A DNA stretch of 7,817 bases from an uncultured Streptococcus sp. (GCA_900755085.1 CAAEFF010000014.1:1-7817); one strand, 5' to 3'; shown: positions 1 through 6,035, numbered from the stretch's first letter. Numbers and translations: made by a program. Notes: generated from the letters alone by a model not told the origin.

Positions 1-69
1 ATTTAGGCCTTGCGTACGGTAAATGAGAATACTTTCACGCTCGTCTATGGTAAAATGATGGTAGCTCAT
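1..69 (-). CDS. IS30-family transposase, N-terminal fragment (runs off the left edge)
   Basis: Only the first 23 codons are in the window, beginning MSYHHFTIDERESILIYRTQ. This matches the usual opening of IS30-family DDE transposases, whose N-terminal helix-turn-helix region starts with an xxTxxERxxIxxYxxxG pattern and binds the terminal inverted repeats. The frame is open to the window edge, so whether the gene is intact cannot be judged. An AAAGG ribosome binding site lies 7 nt before the ATG. The gene is read leftward, in the same direction as the MATE-HAD transcription unit, but is separated from it by a strong terminator. The element's outer terminal inverted repeat should lie between about 127 and 165, but I could not fix it because the other end is outside the window. 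Family assignment is by recognition of the N-terminal pattern. Confidence 0.83.
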   Translation of the reverse strand, partial: MSYHHFTIDERESILIYRTQGLN

Positions 70-126
70 AAGATTTCCTTTCGTAATTAGTTCGTTCAAT
101 TCTATTTTACTAGAAAATCTTATGAG
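65..126 (-). promoter_or_regulatory. Start-codon-masking inverted repeat of the IS30 transposase
   Basis: A perfect 12-bp inverted repeat has arms at 65-76 and 115-126 (CTCATAAGATTT / AAATCTTATGAG) with a 38-nt spacer. The inner arm contains the transposase ATG (67-69) and abuts the AAAGG ribosome binding site (77-82). A transcript entering from outside the element would carry both arms and fold, hiding the start codon. A transcript begun in the spacer would lack the outer arm. This is the logic of read-through protection known for other insertion sequences such as IS10 and IS50. The repeat is seen directly and the role is inferred. Confidence 0.55.
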
Positions 127-163
127 TTTTTATTGTGCACTTATATTGTATATTCAAGCACAC

Positions 164-192
164 AAAAAAAGCCGCCTGATTGGGCGACTTTT
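164..192 (-). terminator. Intrinsic terminator of the small RNA and of the MATE-HAD transcript
   Basis: On the minus strand, AAAAGTCGCC and GGCGGCTTTT form a 10-bp stem (one G-U pair) around a 6-nt loop, followed by a run of seven T. It is the first strong terminator after the HAD stop codon (328-330). It is also the 3' end of the small RNA proposed at 164-260, so both transcripts probably end here. It also shields the downstream IS30 transposase from read-through. Confidence 0.85.
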
Positions 193-260
193 AGGGAGAT
201 TATTATGAAAAAGAAAAGTTTTAGGATTTTTCTAAACAAAGTTAGGAGGTCTTTGTTTAT
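164..260 (-). ncRNA. Candidate CiaR-dependent small RNA (csRNA type) with anti-Shine-Dalgarno loop
   Basis: The predicted RNA is about 97 nt, starting near 260-261 and ending in the terminator at 164-192. Its 5' end folds into a 9-bp perfect hairpin, UAAACAAAG / CUUUGUUUA (251-259 and 233-241). The 9-nt loop is ACCUCCUAA (242-250), which contains the anti-Shine-Dalgarno core CCUCC. A single-stranded pyrimidine-rich linker follows, with a second C-rich patch (UCUCCCU, 193-199), and then the terminator hairpin. This matches the architecture known for streptococcal csRNAs: a short 5' stem-loop, unpaired stretches complementary to ribosome binding sites, and a strong terminator, with a length of about 90-150 nt. 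The promoter carries a CiaR-like box. Known csRNAs act by pairing with mRNA start regions, including comC in S. pneumoniae. Targets here are unknown. Fold and promoter elements are read directly; the class assignment is inference. Confidence 0.72.
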
Positions 261-266
261 GCTTCT

Positions 267-299
267 ATTATAGCGGACATTTCTTAAAGAAAGCTTACG
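267..299 (-). promoter_or_regulatory. CiaR-type promoter of the small RNA
   Basis: On the minus strand a perfect TATAAT lies at 267-272. Upstream is a direct repeat CGTAAG-N5-TTTAAG (294-299 and 283-288), exactly 10 nt before the -10. The CiaR response regulator recognises TTTAAG-N5-TTTAAG placed about this far upstream of the -10. The proximal half is perfect and the distal half matches 4 of 6. There is no good -35 hexamer, as expected for an activator-dependent promoter. Confidence 0.68.
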
Positions 300-327
300 A
301 CTTTATTTCAAAATGAGAACAATCTCT

Positions 328-957
328 TTACAGATTCTTTTCAGGGCTTAAAACGCTTGGGATATCCCGTAAAGTTTTCATCTGGTGATTGCCTTCATAG
401 TCAGATGTCAAGAAATTGATACTCTGAATCTGGCTATTTCTTGCAAAATCAATATCCAGACTCCGATCCCCAATATAGTAGGTATTTTCTGGCTCCAACC
501 CGTACTTCTTCATCAGATACCTGGTTGCTTCTGGGTTAGGCTTGCGGGCAAAACCACTTTGACTGGTCAAAATCTCTGTAAAAAAAGATTCCAAACCCAA
601 GTCCCGTAGAATGACCAAGGCATTCTCTCCCTTATGGGTATAAACAAACTGCTGGATCCCCGCATCCTTCGCCCAGGACAGGATATCACGCGCCCCCTCC
701 ATCAGGACAACCTGGGCATTTTTCTCTGCTAGACTTTCTGCCCGACGCTGATTTAAGTCGGTCACATCCAGTTGATGCTCCTCCGCCACCACTACTAAAA
801 GATCCTGAACCGAATACTTCAAGATGTAATCTTTAATGCTGGCTCGATCAAACGGAAGCTGATAAGATGCATAGGTCTCCTCAAGACCAGCTAGGATTGC
901 ATCATAGGAATCTAGCAAGGTCCCATCCAAATCCCAAATAAAAGCTCGTTTTGTCAT
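328..957 (-). CDS. HAD-superfamily hydrolase (phosphoglycolate phosphatase-like)
   Basis: The protein has 209 residues and is a complete cytoplasmic HAD phosphatase. All four motifs are present. Motif I is DLDGTL at 9-14, with nucleophile D9 and acid/base D11. Motif II is T107 in VYTHKG. Motif III is K139 in RKPNPEA. Motif IV is GDRSLD at 163-168, with D164 and D168 for magnesium. A helical C1 cap occupies roughly residues 16-88. This pattern fits the PGP/beta-phosphoglucomutase-like subgroup; the substrate cannot be told from the sequence. The ATG overlaps the stop of the upstream MATE gene as ATGA, and a TAGGAG ribosome binding site lies inside the end of that gene. The two are therefore probably translated in a coupled way from one mRNA, which ends at the terminator at 164-192. 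Confidence 0.92.
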   Translation of the reverse strand: MTKRAFIWDLDGTLLDSYDAILAGLEETYASYQLPFDRASIKDYILKYSVQDLLVVVAEEHQLDVTDLNQRRAESLAEKNAQVVLMEGARDILSWAKDAGIQQFVYTHKGENALVILRDLGLESFFTEILTSQSGFARKPNPEATRYLMKKYGLEPENTYYIGDRSLDIDFARNSQIQSINFLTSDYEGNHQMKTLRDIPSVLSPEKNL

Positions 958-2231
958 GTTCTCTCTCCTACTTTTCGTCGATAAAGCTGACTCAAAAATA
1001 GCCAGCGAAAGGCATTATCTAGTAGCGTTCCCGTCCAAACTCCTGGAAGTCCGAATCCAAGGGTTACTCCAAGCAGATAACCCGCTCCAATTCGAATGAC
1101 CCACATGCCAATGGTCGTGGCATAAAATGGCAATTCCCCATTTCCCAAGCCTTGCCAAACAGCTGTATAGATGACCGTCCCTGCTGTAAAGGGTGTCCCC
1201 AACAAAGAAAAGAGAACAACCGACAGACTAGCTTCTACCGCTTTCGTATCTTGCGTGTAGAGATGCGTCAGAAAGGTGCCACCAAAAAAGATACCCAAGG
1301 CAATAGGCAACATCAACACGAAGGACAGCCAGTAAGACTGCTTTCGAAGGCGATCAATCTGCTCAAGATCACCTTCACCCAGGCTCCGTGCTACGAGCAT
1401 GACCGTCGCTGTGGCCACTCCAAATACAGGCATGTAGTTAAACTGGGTCAAGGTCTCTCCGATGGCATTGCCCGCGACTGCTTCCGTCCCAAAAGCGACG
1501 ACGATCGCGATTATCACCACATCTCCAGCCCGCATCATCAAGCGCTCTCCGGCAGCTGGAAGCGCTAAGTCTAAGAGCTTGCGATCCAACCCCCACCGAA
1601 GGGGAGCAAAGGGTAGCCGGACTTTTTGCCACAAGAGAAAGACACCGATCAAGCGGGCTAGCACAGTCCCCAAAGCTGCTCCGACAATGCCCCAACCAAA
1701 GAGGAAAATAGCCACAGAAGAGAACAGAGCATTTAATATATTAGTCAACAAGCTGACATACATGGGAAGACGTGGATTGTTGGCCACCCGAACCAAGGAC
1801 CCCAAGGTCGTCATCAATCCTAAGAGAACAATGGTCCCGCCGACCAAGGAAAGGTAAATCCCCCCACTGTCAGCGACTGCTGCTTCAGTCCCCAAGAGCG
1901 AAATCATCTGGCGTCCAAATAACAGCGAACCCCCTCCTAAGAGAGCACTCACCAACAAGGTCACTTTCAATGACTCTGTTGCATGGTAGGCAATGTGGTC
2001 TTGATTTTTTTCACCCAAGCTTTTAGACATGACACTGGCAACTGCTGCACCCAGTGCCAAAAAGATGGCTTGATAGATGGTGATGATATTCCCTGCGACG
2101 GAAACACCCGAGATAGCAATCAAGCCCAGGTGAGCCACTAAATAAGAGTCCACCATGCCCATCAGCATTTGTAAGAAATTTTCACCCATGGCAGGAAGGG
2201 CGATGTTTACGATTTTTTTGTATGAATGCAT
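954..2231 (-). CDS. MATE-family efflux transporter
   Basis: The protein has 425 residues and about 12 predicted hydrophobic segments in two similar halves, as in multidrug and toxin extrusion transporters (usually 430-460 residues). The start (ALPAMGENFLQMLMGMVDSY) resembles the family's first helix, including the conserved MVD with D28. A hydrophilic break near 200-225 separates the halves. Family members export cationic compounds or metabolites in exchange for Na+ or H+; the substrate here is unknown. The ATG chosen gives the full first helix; starting at the next methionine (residue 15) would cut into it. The start is odd: no Shine-Dalgarno is visible, and a terminator hairpin ends only 8 nt before it. 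The stop overlaps the HAD start by 4 nt. I find no convincing promoter in the 50 nt between thrC and this gene. Confidence 0.93.
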   Translation of the reverse strand: MHSYKKIVNIALPAMGENFLQMLMGMVDSYLVAHLGLIAISGVSVAGNIITIYQAIFLALGAAVASVMSKSLGEKNQDHIAYHATESLKVTLLVSALLGGGSLLFGRQMISLLGTEAAVADSGGIYLSLVGGTIVLLGLMTTLGSLVRVANNPRLPMYVSLLTNILNALFSSVAIFLFGWGIVGAALGTVLARLIGVFLLWQKVRLPFAPLRWGLDRKLLDLALPAAGERLMMRAGDVVIIAIVVAFGTEAVAGNAIGETLTQFNYMPVFGVATATVMLVARSLGEGDLEQIDRLRKQSYWLSFVLMLPIALGIFFGGTFLTHLYTQDTKAVEASLSVVLFSLLGTPFTAGTVIYTAVWQGLGNGELPFYATTIGMWVIRIGAGYLLGVTLGFGLPGVWTGTLLDNAFRWLFLSQLYRRKVGERT

Positions 2232-2239
2232 GCGTATAG

Positions 2240-2261
2240 AAAAGAGCCAAACGGCTCTTTT
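2240..2261 (-). terminator. Intrinsic terminator after thrC
   Basis: A perfect 9-bp hairpin (AAAAGAGCC, 4-nt loop, GGCTCTTTT) begins 20 nt after the thrC stop codon and ends 8 nt before the MATE start. The stem includes the U-tract, and the flanking A-run makes it symmetric. The U-tail is short (TTTTCT), so some read-through into the MATE-HAD genes is plausible. Confidence 0.8.
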
Positions 2262-2281
2262 GATCTTTCTAATAAGGAGAA

Positions 2282-3766
2282 TTACAGTCCCAAGTAGTCT
2301 TCGACAGCTGTTTGCATATCTTGGGCTGCAACGCTGGTGCGATGGCGAACCGGTGCAGTTTCCAGACCGTCTACGGCCGGTGGTACAGGAACACCTGAGA
2401 GTGTGTGTAATTTAGCCAAGGCTTCAAAATCGCCTAAACCTGTCTCGCCCGTCACCGCTTCTACTGCTACAACTGGGAATTTATAAGGACTTGCTGTAGA
2501 GGCAATAACTGTTTTAGCAGTATCCCCTGTTTGGGTCCGGTATTTTTGATAAACAGCTGATGCTACAGCAGTATGAGGATCTTCGATGTAATCAGACACT
2601 TCATAAACCCGCTTGATTTCTGCAGCAGTTTCTGCTTCATCTGCGTAGGCCGCCGCAAACAAATCTAAGATGTCTGCATCAAAATCGGACAATTGGTACT
2701 GACCTGTTGCAACGAGGCTTTCCATCAACTCTTTGGTCTTTGTGGCATCATTGCCAACCAAGTGGAAAATCAAGCGTTCCAAGTTTGAAGACACTAAAAT
2801 ATCCATCGATGGACTAGTGGTCACCTTGAACTCACGTTTCTTATCATAGACATGTGTTTTGAAGAAGTCTGTCAAGACATTGTTCTCGTTTGATGCACAG
2901 ATCAATTTCCCAACTGGAAGACCGATTTGTTTGGCATAGAAAGCCGCTAAGATATTTCCAAAGTTTCCTGTTGGCACAGTGAAGTTGACTTTTTCTCCCG
3001 CTGTGATTTGGTCTGTCTTGACCAATTGCGCGTAGGCGTATACGTAATAGACAACCTGAGGCACCAAACGGCCAATGTTCATAGAGTTAGCTGATGAAAA
3101 TTGCATCTTGTTGGCTGCTAATTTTTCACGAAGGGCCACATCATTGAACATGTGCTTGACGTTGGTCTGAGCATCGTCAAAGTTTCCATCGATGGCGATC
3201 ACATGGGTATTGTCCCCCGTTTGTGTCGTCATTTGCAACTCTTGGACCTTGCTGACACCGTCTTTTGGATAAAAGACAATAATTTCAGTTCCAGGAACAT
3301 CGGCAAAACCGGCCATAGCAGCTTTCCCAGTATCACCAGATGTCGCTGTCAAGATGACAATCTTGTTTTCCAGACCGTGCTTTTTAGCTGCTGTTGTCAT
3401 GAAGTAAGGCAAGATCGACAAAGCCATATCTTTAAAGGCAATGGTGGAGCCGTGGAAAAGTTCCAAGTTGTATTGGCCATCGAGTTTGACAAGCGGAGCA
3501 ATGGCCGGCGTATCAAACTTGCTGTCATAGGCATGAGAAATACAGTAGTCCAACTCTTCTGCTGTAAAGTCATCCAAAAAGGCGGACAAAACAAGCTTAG
3601 CCACTTCTTGGTAAGAAGCGTCTTTGAGGGTATCAAAATCCAGCTCCACTTGAGGATAAGAGACTGGAGTAAACAAACCGCCATCTGTCGCTAATCCTTG
3701 AAGGATGGCTTGACTAGCTGTTACAGTATTTTTTTCATCTCGTGTTGATTGGTAAACTAATGTCAT
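2282..3766 (-). CDS. thrC: Threonine synthase
   Basis: The protein has 494 residues, the usual length of the long (fungal/proteobacterial-type) threonine synthases. This PLP enzyme converts O-phospho-L-homoserine and water to threonine and phosphate, the last step of threonine synthesis in the cytosol. The N-terminal domain begins VYQSTRDEKN. The PLP-binding lysine is K112 in the motif HGSTIAFKDMA. TSGDTG lies at 142-147 and PTGNFGN at 265-271, both typical of the fold-type II cofactor and phosphate-binding loops. The ATG is preceded by AAAGGA with an 11-nt spacer, slightly long. It has its own promoter (3799-3827) and its own terminator (2240-2261), so it is probably mostly monocistronic. 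Homoserine kinase and dehydrogenase genes are not next to it. Confidence 0.97.
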   Translation of the reverse strand: MTLVYQSTRDEKNTVTASQAILQGLATDGGLFTPVSYPQVELDFDTLKDASYQEVAKLVLSAFLDDFTAEELDYCISHAYDSKFDTPAIAPLVKLDGQYNLELFHGSTIAFKDMALSILPYFMTTAAKKHGLENKIVILTATSGDTGKAAMAGFADVPGTEIIVFYPKDGVSKVQELQMTTQTGDNTHVIAIDGNFDDAQTNVKHMFNDVALREKLAANKMQFSSANSMNIGRLVPQVVYYVYAYAQLVKTDQITAGEKVNFTVPTGNFGNILAAFYAKQIGLPVGKLICASNENNVLTDFFKTHVYDKKREFKVTTSPSMDILVSSNLERLIFHLVGNDATKTKELMESLVATGQYQLSDFDADILDLFAAAYADEAETAAEIKRVYEVSDYIEDPHTAVASAVYQKYRTQTGDTAKTVIASTASPYKFPVVAVEAVTGETGLGDFEALAKLHTLSGVPVPPAVDGLETAPVRHRTSVAAQDMQTAVEDYLGL

Positions 3767-3798
3767 GAGGGATTCATTCCTTTACTAGTAGTCTTCTC

Positions 3799-3827
3799 AT
3801 TATATCATAAATGTCAGAAAATTTAAC
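3799..3827 (-). promoter_or_regulatory. thrC promoter (extended -10)
   Basis: On the minus strand TGATATAAT (3799-3807) is a perfect extended -10. A weak -35, GTTAAA at 3822-3827, sits 17 nt upstream. The start of transcription would fall about 25-30 nt before the thrC ATG. No T-box or other long leader is present, so any threonine control would have to act by a repressor or elsewhere. Confidence 0.72.
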
Positions 3828-3861
3828 GGCTTTTCGCCAAATTAGGTGAGAGATAAAAAAG

Positions 3862-4040
3862 AAAGAGGCTGGGACAAAAGTCCTAGCCTCTCAATTGTTT
3901 TTGGATTGTCGAGCAAGACGCAGTGGTTGAGTGGGCTCTACTACGCTGATTACATCAGCTTTTACAGCCCTACTCAACTGTGCGGAGGTGGGACGACGAA
4001 ATCGAATTCTAACGAATGACCGATTTCTGTCCCACTCTCT
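3862..4040. repeat. Dispersed intergenic repeat, copy 1 (about 180 bp, highly structured)
   Basis: This copy begins AAAGAGGCTGGGACAAAAG. Its first 123 bases match 7695-7817 with only 3 mismatches. It consists of successive inverted repeats: the hairpin at 3864-3891, an arm pair GTTGAGTGGGCT / AGCCCTACTCAAC enclosing a small GCTGAT / ATCAGC hairpin, and an outer GTGGGAC / GTCCCAC pair (3988-3994 and 4029-4035) enclosing AAATCG / CGATTT. The two ends are imperfect inverted copies of each other: AGAGGCTGGGAC at 3864 and, read on the other strand from 4040, AGAGAGTGGGAC. No protein is encoded. It fills most of the 313-nt thrC-hisS gap. Similar GAGGCTGGGAC-type elements are common between streptococcal genes; I do not know an established name for this one. 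Confidence 0.82.
3864..3891 (-). terminator. Terminator-like hairpin at the repeat end, after hisS
   Basis: Two 12-nt arms (AGAGGCTGGGAC / GTCCTAGCCTCT on the plus strand) enclose a 4-nt loop. Read on the minus strand, as for hisS, the hairpin is followed by TTTCTTTTTT, so it can end the hisS transcript. The minus-strand stem has one A-C mismatch. The plus-strand version pairs fully with a G-U but has its U-run displaced by 6 nt. Confidence 0.65.
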
Positions 4041-4079
4041 CCCAGATAAATCTTGTCTACCCTTGTCTTTCCCGTTCGA

Positions 4080-5363
4080 TCAAGCCAATTCCAACTCTGC
4101 TAAGACAGACGGGAAGTCTTTCTTCAAGCTTTCAAGAGCTACCGTTACTTCTTGACGAGTTTGGTTGTTTTTCACAGTTACTTGACCACTTTCAACTTCG
4201 CTACTTCCTAGAGTAATCAAAGCTTTGGCCGCAAAGACATCTGCAGACTTAAATTGGGCCTTAAGCTTGCGTCCAAGATAGTCGCGTTCGGCCTTGAAAC
4301 CTTGGATTCTAAGAGCTTGTACCAAACTAAGCGCCGCTTCATTGGCCTCGTCCCCTAAGACGGCTATATAGGCATCTAGACCTGTTTCAATTGGTAAGGC
4401 TACACCTTTCTTTTCAAGAATAAGAAGGATCCGTTCCACACCGATACCAAATCCAAAACCAGCTGTCGCAGGGCCACCGAAGTATTCCACCAAACCATCA
4501 TAGCGACCACCCGCACAAACTGTCAATTCATTGCCTTCAATTTCTGTAATAAACTCAAAAATCGTGTGGTTGTAGTAATCCAAGCCACGCACCATATTAG
4601 TATCGATGACATAGGATACTCCCAAGTCTTCCAACATCCGACGAACCGCATCAAAATGCGCTTGGCTTTCTTCATCCAGATAGTCTAGGATGGAAGGAGC
4701 CTGTTCAACCGCCACCTTGTCTTCTTTTTCTTTTGAATCCAAGACACGAAGCGGATTTTCTTCTAAGCGGCGTTGGCTGTCCTTGGACAATTGATCCTTC
4801 ATTGGCAAGAGGTAATCAATCAAGGCTTGACGATAAGCTTGACGACTGGCAGGGCTTCCCAAGGTGTTCAAGTGCAAGGTTACATTGTCAATTCCCAATT
4901 CTTTCAGGAATTGCGCTGCCATGGCAATGGTTTCGACATCCGTTGCAGGATTGCTCGATCCAAAGCATTCTACCCCAATTTGGTGGAATTGACGCAAACG
5001 ACCTGCTTGAGGACGTTCATAGCGGAACATTGGGCCTATGTAATAGAACTTACTTGGTTTTTGTACCTCAGGCGCAAAGAGTTTATTTTCTACATACGAG
5101 CGGACAACAGGAGCTGTTCCTTCTGGACGAAGCGTGATATGACGGTCTCCCTTGTCATAGAAGTCATACATTTCTTTGGTAACGATATCCGTCGTATCCC
5201 CTACTGAACGGCTGATGACTTCATAATGTTCGAAGATCGGTGTGCGGATTTCATCATAATTGTAGCGCGCAAAGACCTTGCGTGCAAAGCCTTCTACATA
5301 TTGCCATTTCGCTGAATCGCCAGGAAGGATATCCTGGGTCCCTTTTGGTTTTTGTAATTTCAT
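4080..5363 (-). CDS. hisS: Histidyl-tRNA synthetase
   Basis: The protein has 427 residues and is a class II aminoacyl-tRNA synthetase that charges tRNA-His in the cytosol. It begins MKLQKPKGTQDILP, the standard start of streptococcal HisRS. Motif 2 spans about 106-131 (FRYERPQ with R114 and E116). The histidine-specific motifs are RGLDYY (259-264) and AGGRYDG (284-290). Motif 3 is GFGFGIGVER (302-311). The anticodon-binding domain runs from about 330 to the end. The frame stays open 29 codons further upstream, but the ATG at 5361-5363 is preferred. It has AAAGGA 8 nt before it, matches the family start, and the upstream part would run across the promoter. No T-box leader is visible, so expression is probably constitutive. 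Confidence 0.98.
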   Translation of the reverse strand: MKLQKPKGTQDILPGDSAKWQYVEGFARKVFARYNYDEIRTPIFEHYEVISRSVGDTTDIVTKEMYDFYDKGDRHITLRPEGTAPVVRSYVENKLFAPEVQKPSKFYYIGPMFRYERPQAGRLRQFHQIGVECFGSSNPATDVETIAMAAQFLKELGIDNVTLHLNTLGSPASRQAYRQALIDYLLPMKDQLSKDSQRRLEENPLRVLDSKEKEDKVAVEQAPSILDYLDEESQAHFDAVRRMLEDLGVSYVIDTNMVRGLDYYNHTIFEFITEIEGNELTVCAGGRYDGLVEYFGGPATAGFGFGIGVERILLILEKKGVALPIETGLDAYIAVLGDEANEAALSLVQALRIQGFKAERDYLGRKLKAQFKSADVFAAKALITLGSSEVESGQVTVKNNQTRQEVTVALESLKKDFPSVLAELELA

Positions 5364-5394
5364 AGCCTTCATCCTTTGTCTTACTTTTGCCTCT

Positions 5395-5403
5395 ATTTTA
5401 CCA
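5395..5403 (-). promoter_or_regulatory. hisS promoter, extended -10
   Basis: On the minus strand TGGTAAAAT (5395-5403) gives an extended -10, 31 nt before the hisS start codon. No good -35 is seen at 17 nt, which is acceptable for a TGn-type promoter. Confidence 0.55.
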
Positions 5404-5473
5404 CAAATTCGAAGAGAAATGGAGGCTGGACCGCATTTCCTTTGTCCCACACGTTTAAGTCATCGTTCTCTTC

Positions 5474-5502
5474 TTGCCTTATCAGCCGAATTATGAGAAA
5501 AT
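5474..5502 (+). promoter_or_regulatory. Possible promoter of the DUF59 gene
   Basis: TTGCCT (5474-5479) is followed after 17 nt by GAAAAT (5497-5502), which has TGA before it and so reads as a weak extended -10. It lies 31 nt before the start codon and is divergent from the hisS promoter. The hexamers are only partial matches. Confidence 0.4.
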
Positions 5503-5533
5503 GGAAGCCATACTACACTGAAAGGATCTTACC

Positions 5534-5875
5534 ATGAGAGAGGATATCAAAATCAATGACCGCGCCCTCGCACTAGAGAAGTCGTTAATCGAAAAATTGG
5601 AGCTGGTATTTGATACCGATGTGGAGTTAGATGTCTATAACCTAGGACTGATCTACGAGATCTATCTAGATGAAGCTGGCACTTGCAAGGTAGTCATGAC
5701 CTTTACCGATACGGCTTGTAGCTGTGCTGAGAGCCTTCCGATCGAAATCGTTTCGCACCTTAAGGAAATCGATGGAATCGAAGAGGTCAAGGTCGAAGTG
5801 ACCTGGTCGCCCGCCTGGAAAATCACGCGCATCAGTCGATATGGCCGCATCGCACTCGGACTCCCACCACGATAA
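5534..5875 (+). CDS. DUF59/MIP18-family metal-sulfur cluster assembly factor
   Basis: The protein has 113 residues and one MIP18 (DUF59) domain, roughly 15-95. This is the fold shared by SufT, PaaD and the eukaryotic Fe-S targeting factor MIP18. The conserved core is present: DTDVELDVYNLGLIYEI (27-43) takes the place of the usual DPE-(I/L)-x-x-(D/N)-LGLIY stretch, followed by VVMTFTDTACSC (53-64) with cysteines C62 and C64. The tail has WSPAW (91-95) and a basic end with IALGLPPR. C62 lies at the position of the conserved, reactive cysteine of the family. The likely role is maturation or transfer of iron-sulfur clusters in the cytoplasm; direct proof is lacking for most members. AAAGGA lies 7 nt before the ATG. 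It is divergent from hisS and appears monocistronic, ending at the terminator at 5945-5992. Confidence 0.88.
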   Translation: MREDIKINDRALALEKSLIEKLELVFDTDVELDVYNLGLIYEIYLDEAGTCKVVMTFTDTACSCAESLPIEIVSHLKEIDGIEEVKVEVTWSPAWKITRISRYGRIALGLPPR

Positions 5876-5944
5876 CAATCATGATTATTTTAAAAAAGCA
5901 GTCAACTAATGAAGAAATGCTCCTTCGGAAATCCGATCCACAAT

Positions 5945-5992
5945 AAAAACGAGGAACACCAGCTCTGCCATCAGAGTCTGTTCCTCGTTTTT
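5945..5992. terminator. Bidirectional terminator between the DUF59 gene and pyrP
   Basis: A perfect 14-bp stem (AAAAACGAGGAACA at 5945-5958 and TGTTCCTCGTTTTT at 5979-5992) encloses a 20-nt loop that itself holds a CTCTG / CAGAG hairpin. T-runs follow on both strands. It serves the converging ends of the DUF59 gene (plus strand) and pyrP (minus strand). The remaining bases between 5876 and 6035 show nothing else. Confidence 0.92.
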
Positions 5993-6035
5993 TATGATGG
6001 TTGAATCAGTGAAACTTTCTCACTACCAGAATGGT

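Noticed and set aside
127..165. Terminal inverted repeat of the IS30 element around TTGTGCACTTATATTG
   Set aside because: The position is plausible, but the opposite end of the element is outside the window, so the repeat cannot be verified or bounded.
205..273. Plus-strand 22-codon frame (MKKKSFRIFLNKVRRSLFML...) with an AGGGAG site 6 nt upstream, and an inner AGGAGG before a second ATG
   Set aside because: It is exactly antisense to the proposed small RNA. The AGGAGG is the complement of the RNA's anti-Shine-Dalgarno loop, and the AGGGAG is the complement of its C-rich linker. No good plus-strand promoter is seen. The small RNA explains all of these signals better.
1152..2026. Several plus-strand frames and one alternative minus-strand frame inside the MATE gene
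   Set aside because: They are shadows of the MATE coding sequence, rich in Arg, Pro and Ser as out-of-frame translations usually are, with no start signals.
3931..4216. Two overlapping plus-strand open frames in the thrC-hisS gap
   Set aside because: They lie in the structured repeat and antisense to the end of hisS, have no ribosome binding site of note, and show no protein-like pattern.
5364..5450. 29-codon N-terminal extension of hisS
   Set aside because: The family starts at MKLQKPKGTQDI, the internal ATG has a good AAAGGA site, and the extension crosses the likely hisS promoter.
5364..5520. T-box riboswitch ahead of hisS, as in many Bacillota
   Set aside because: The leader from the likely promoter to the ATG is only about 25 nt, and no T-box sequence or terminator is present.
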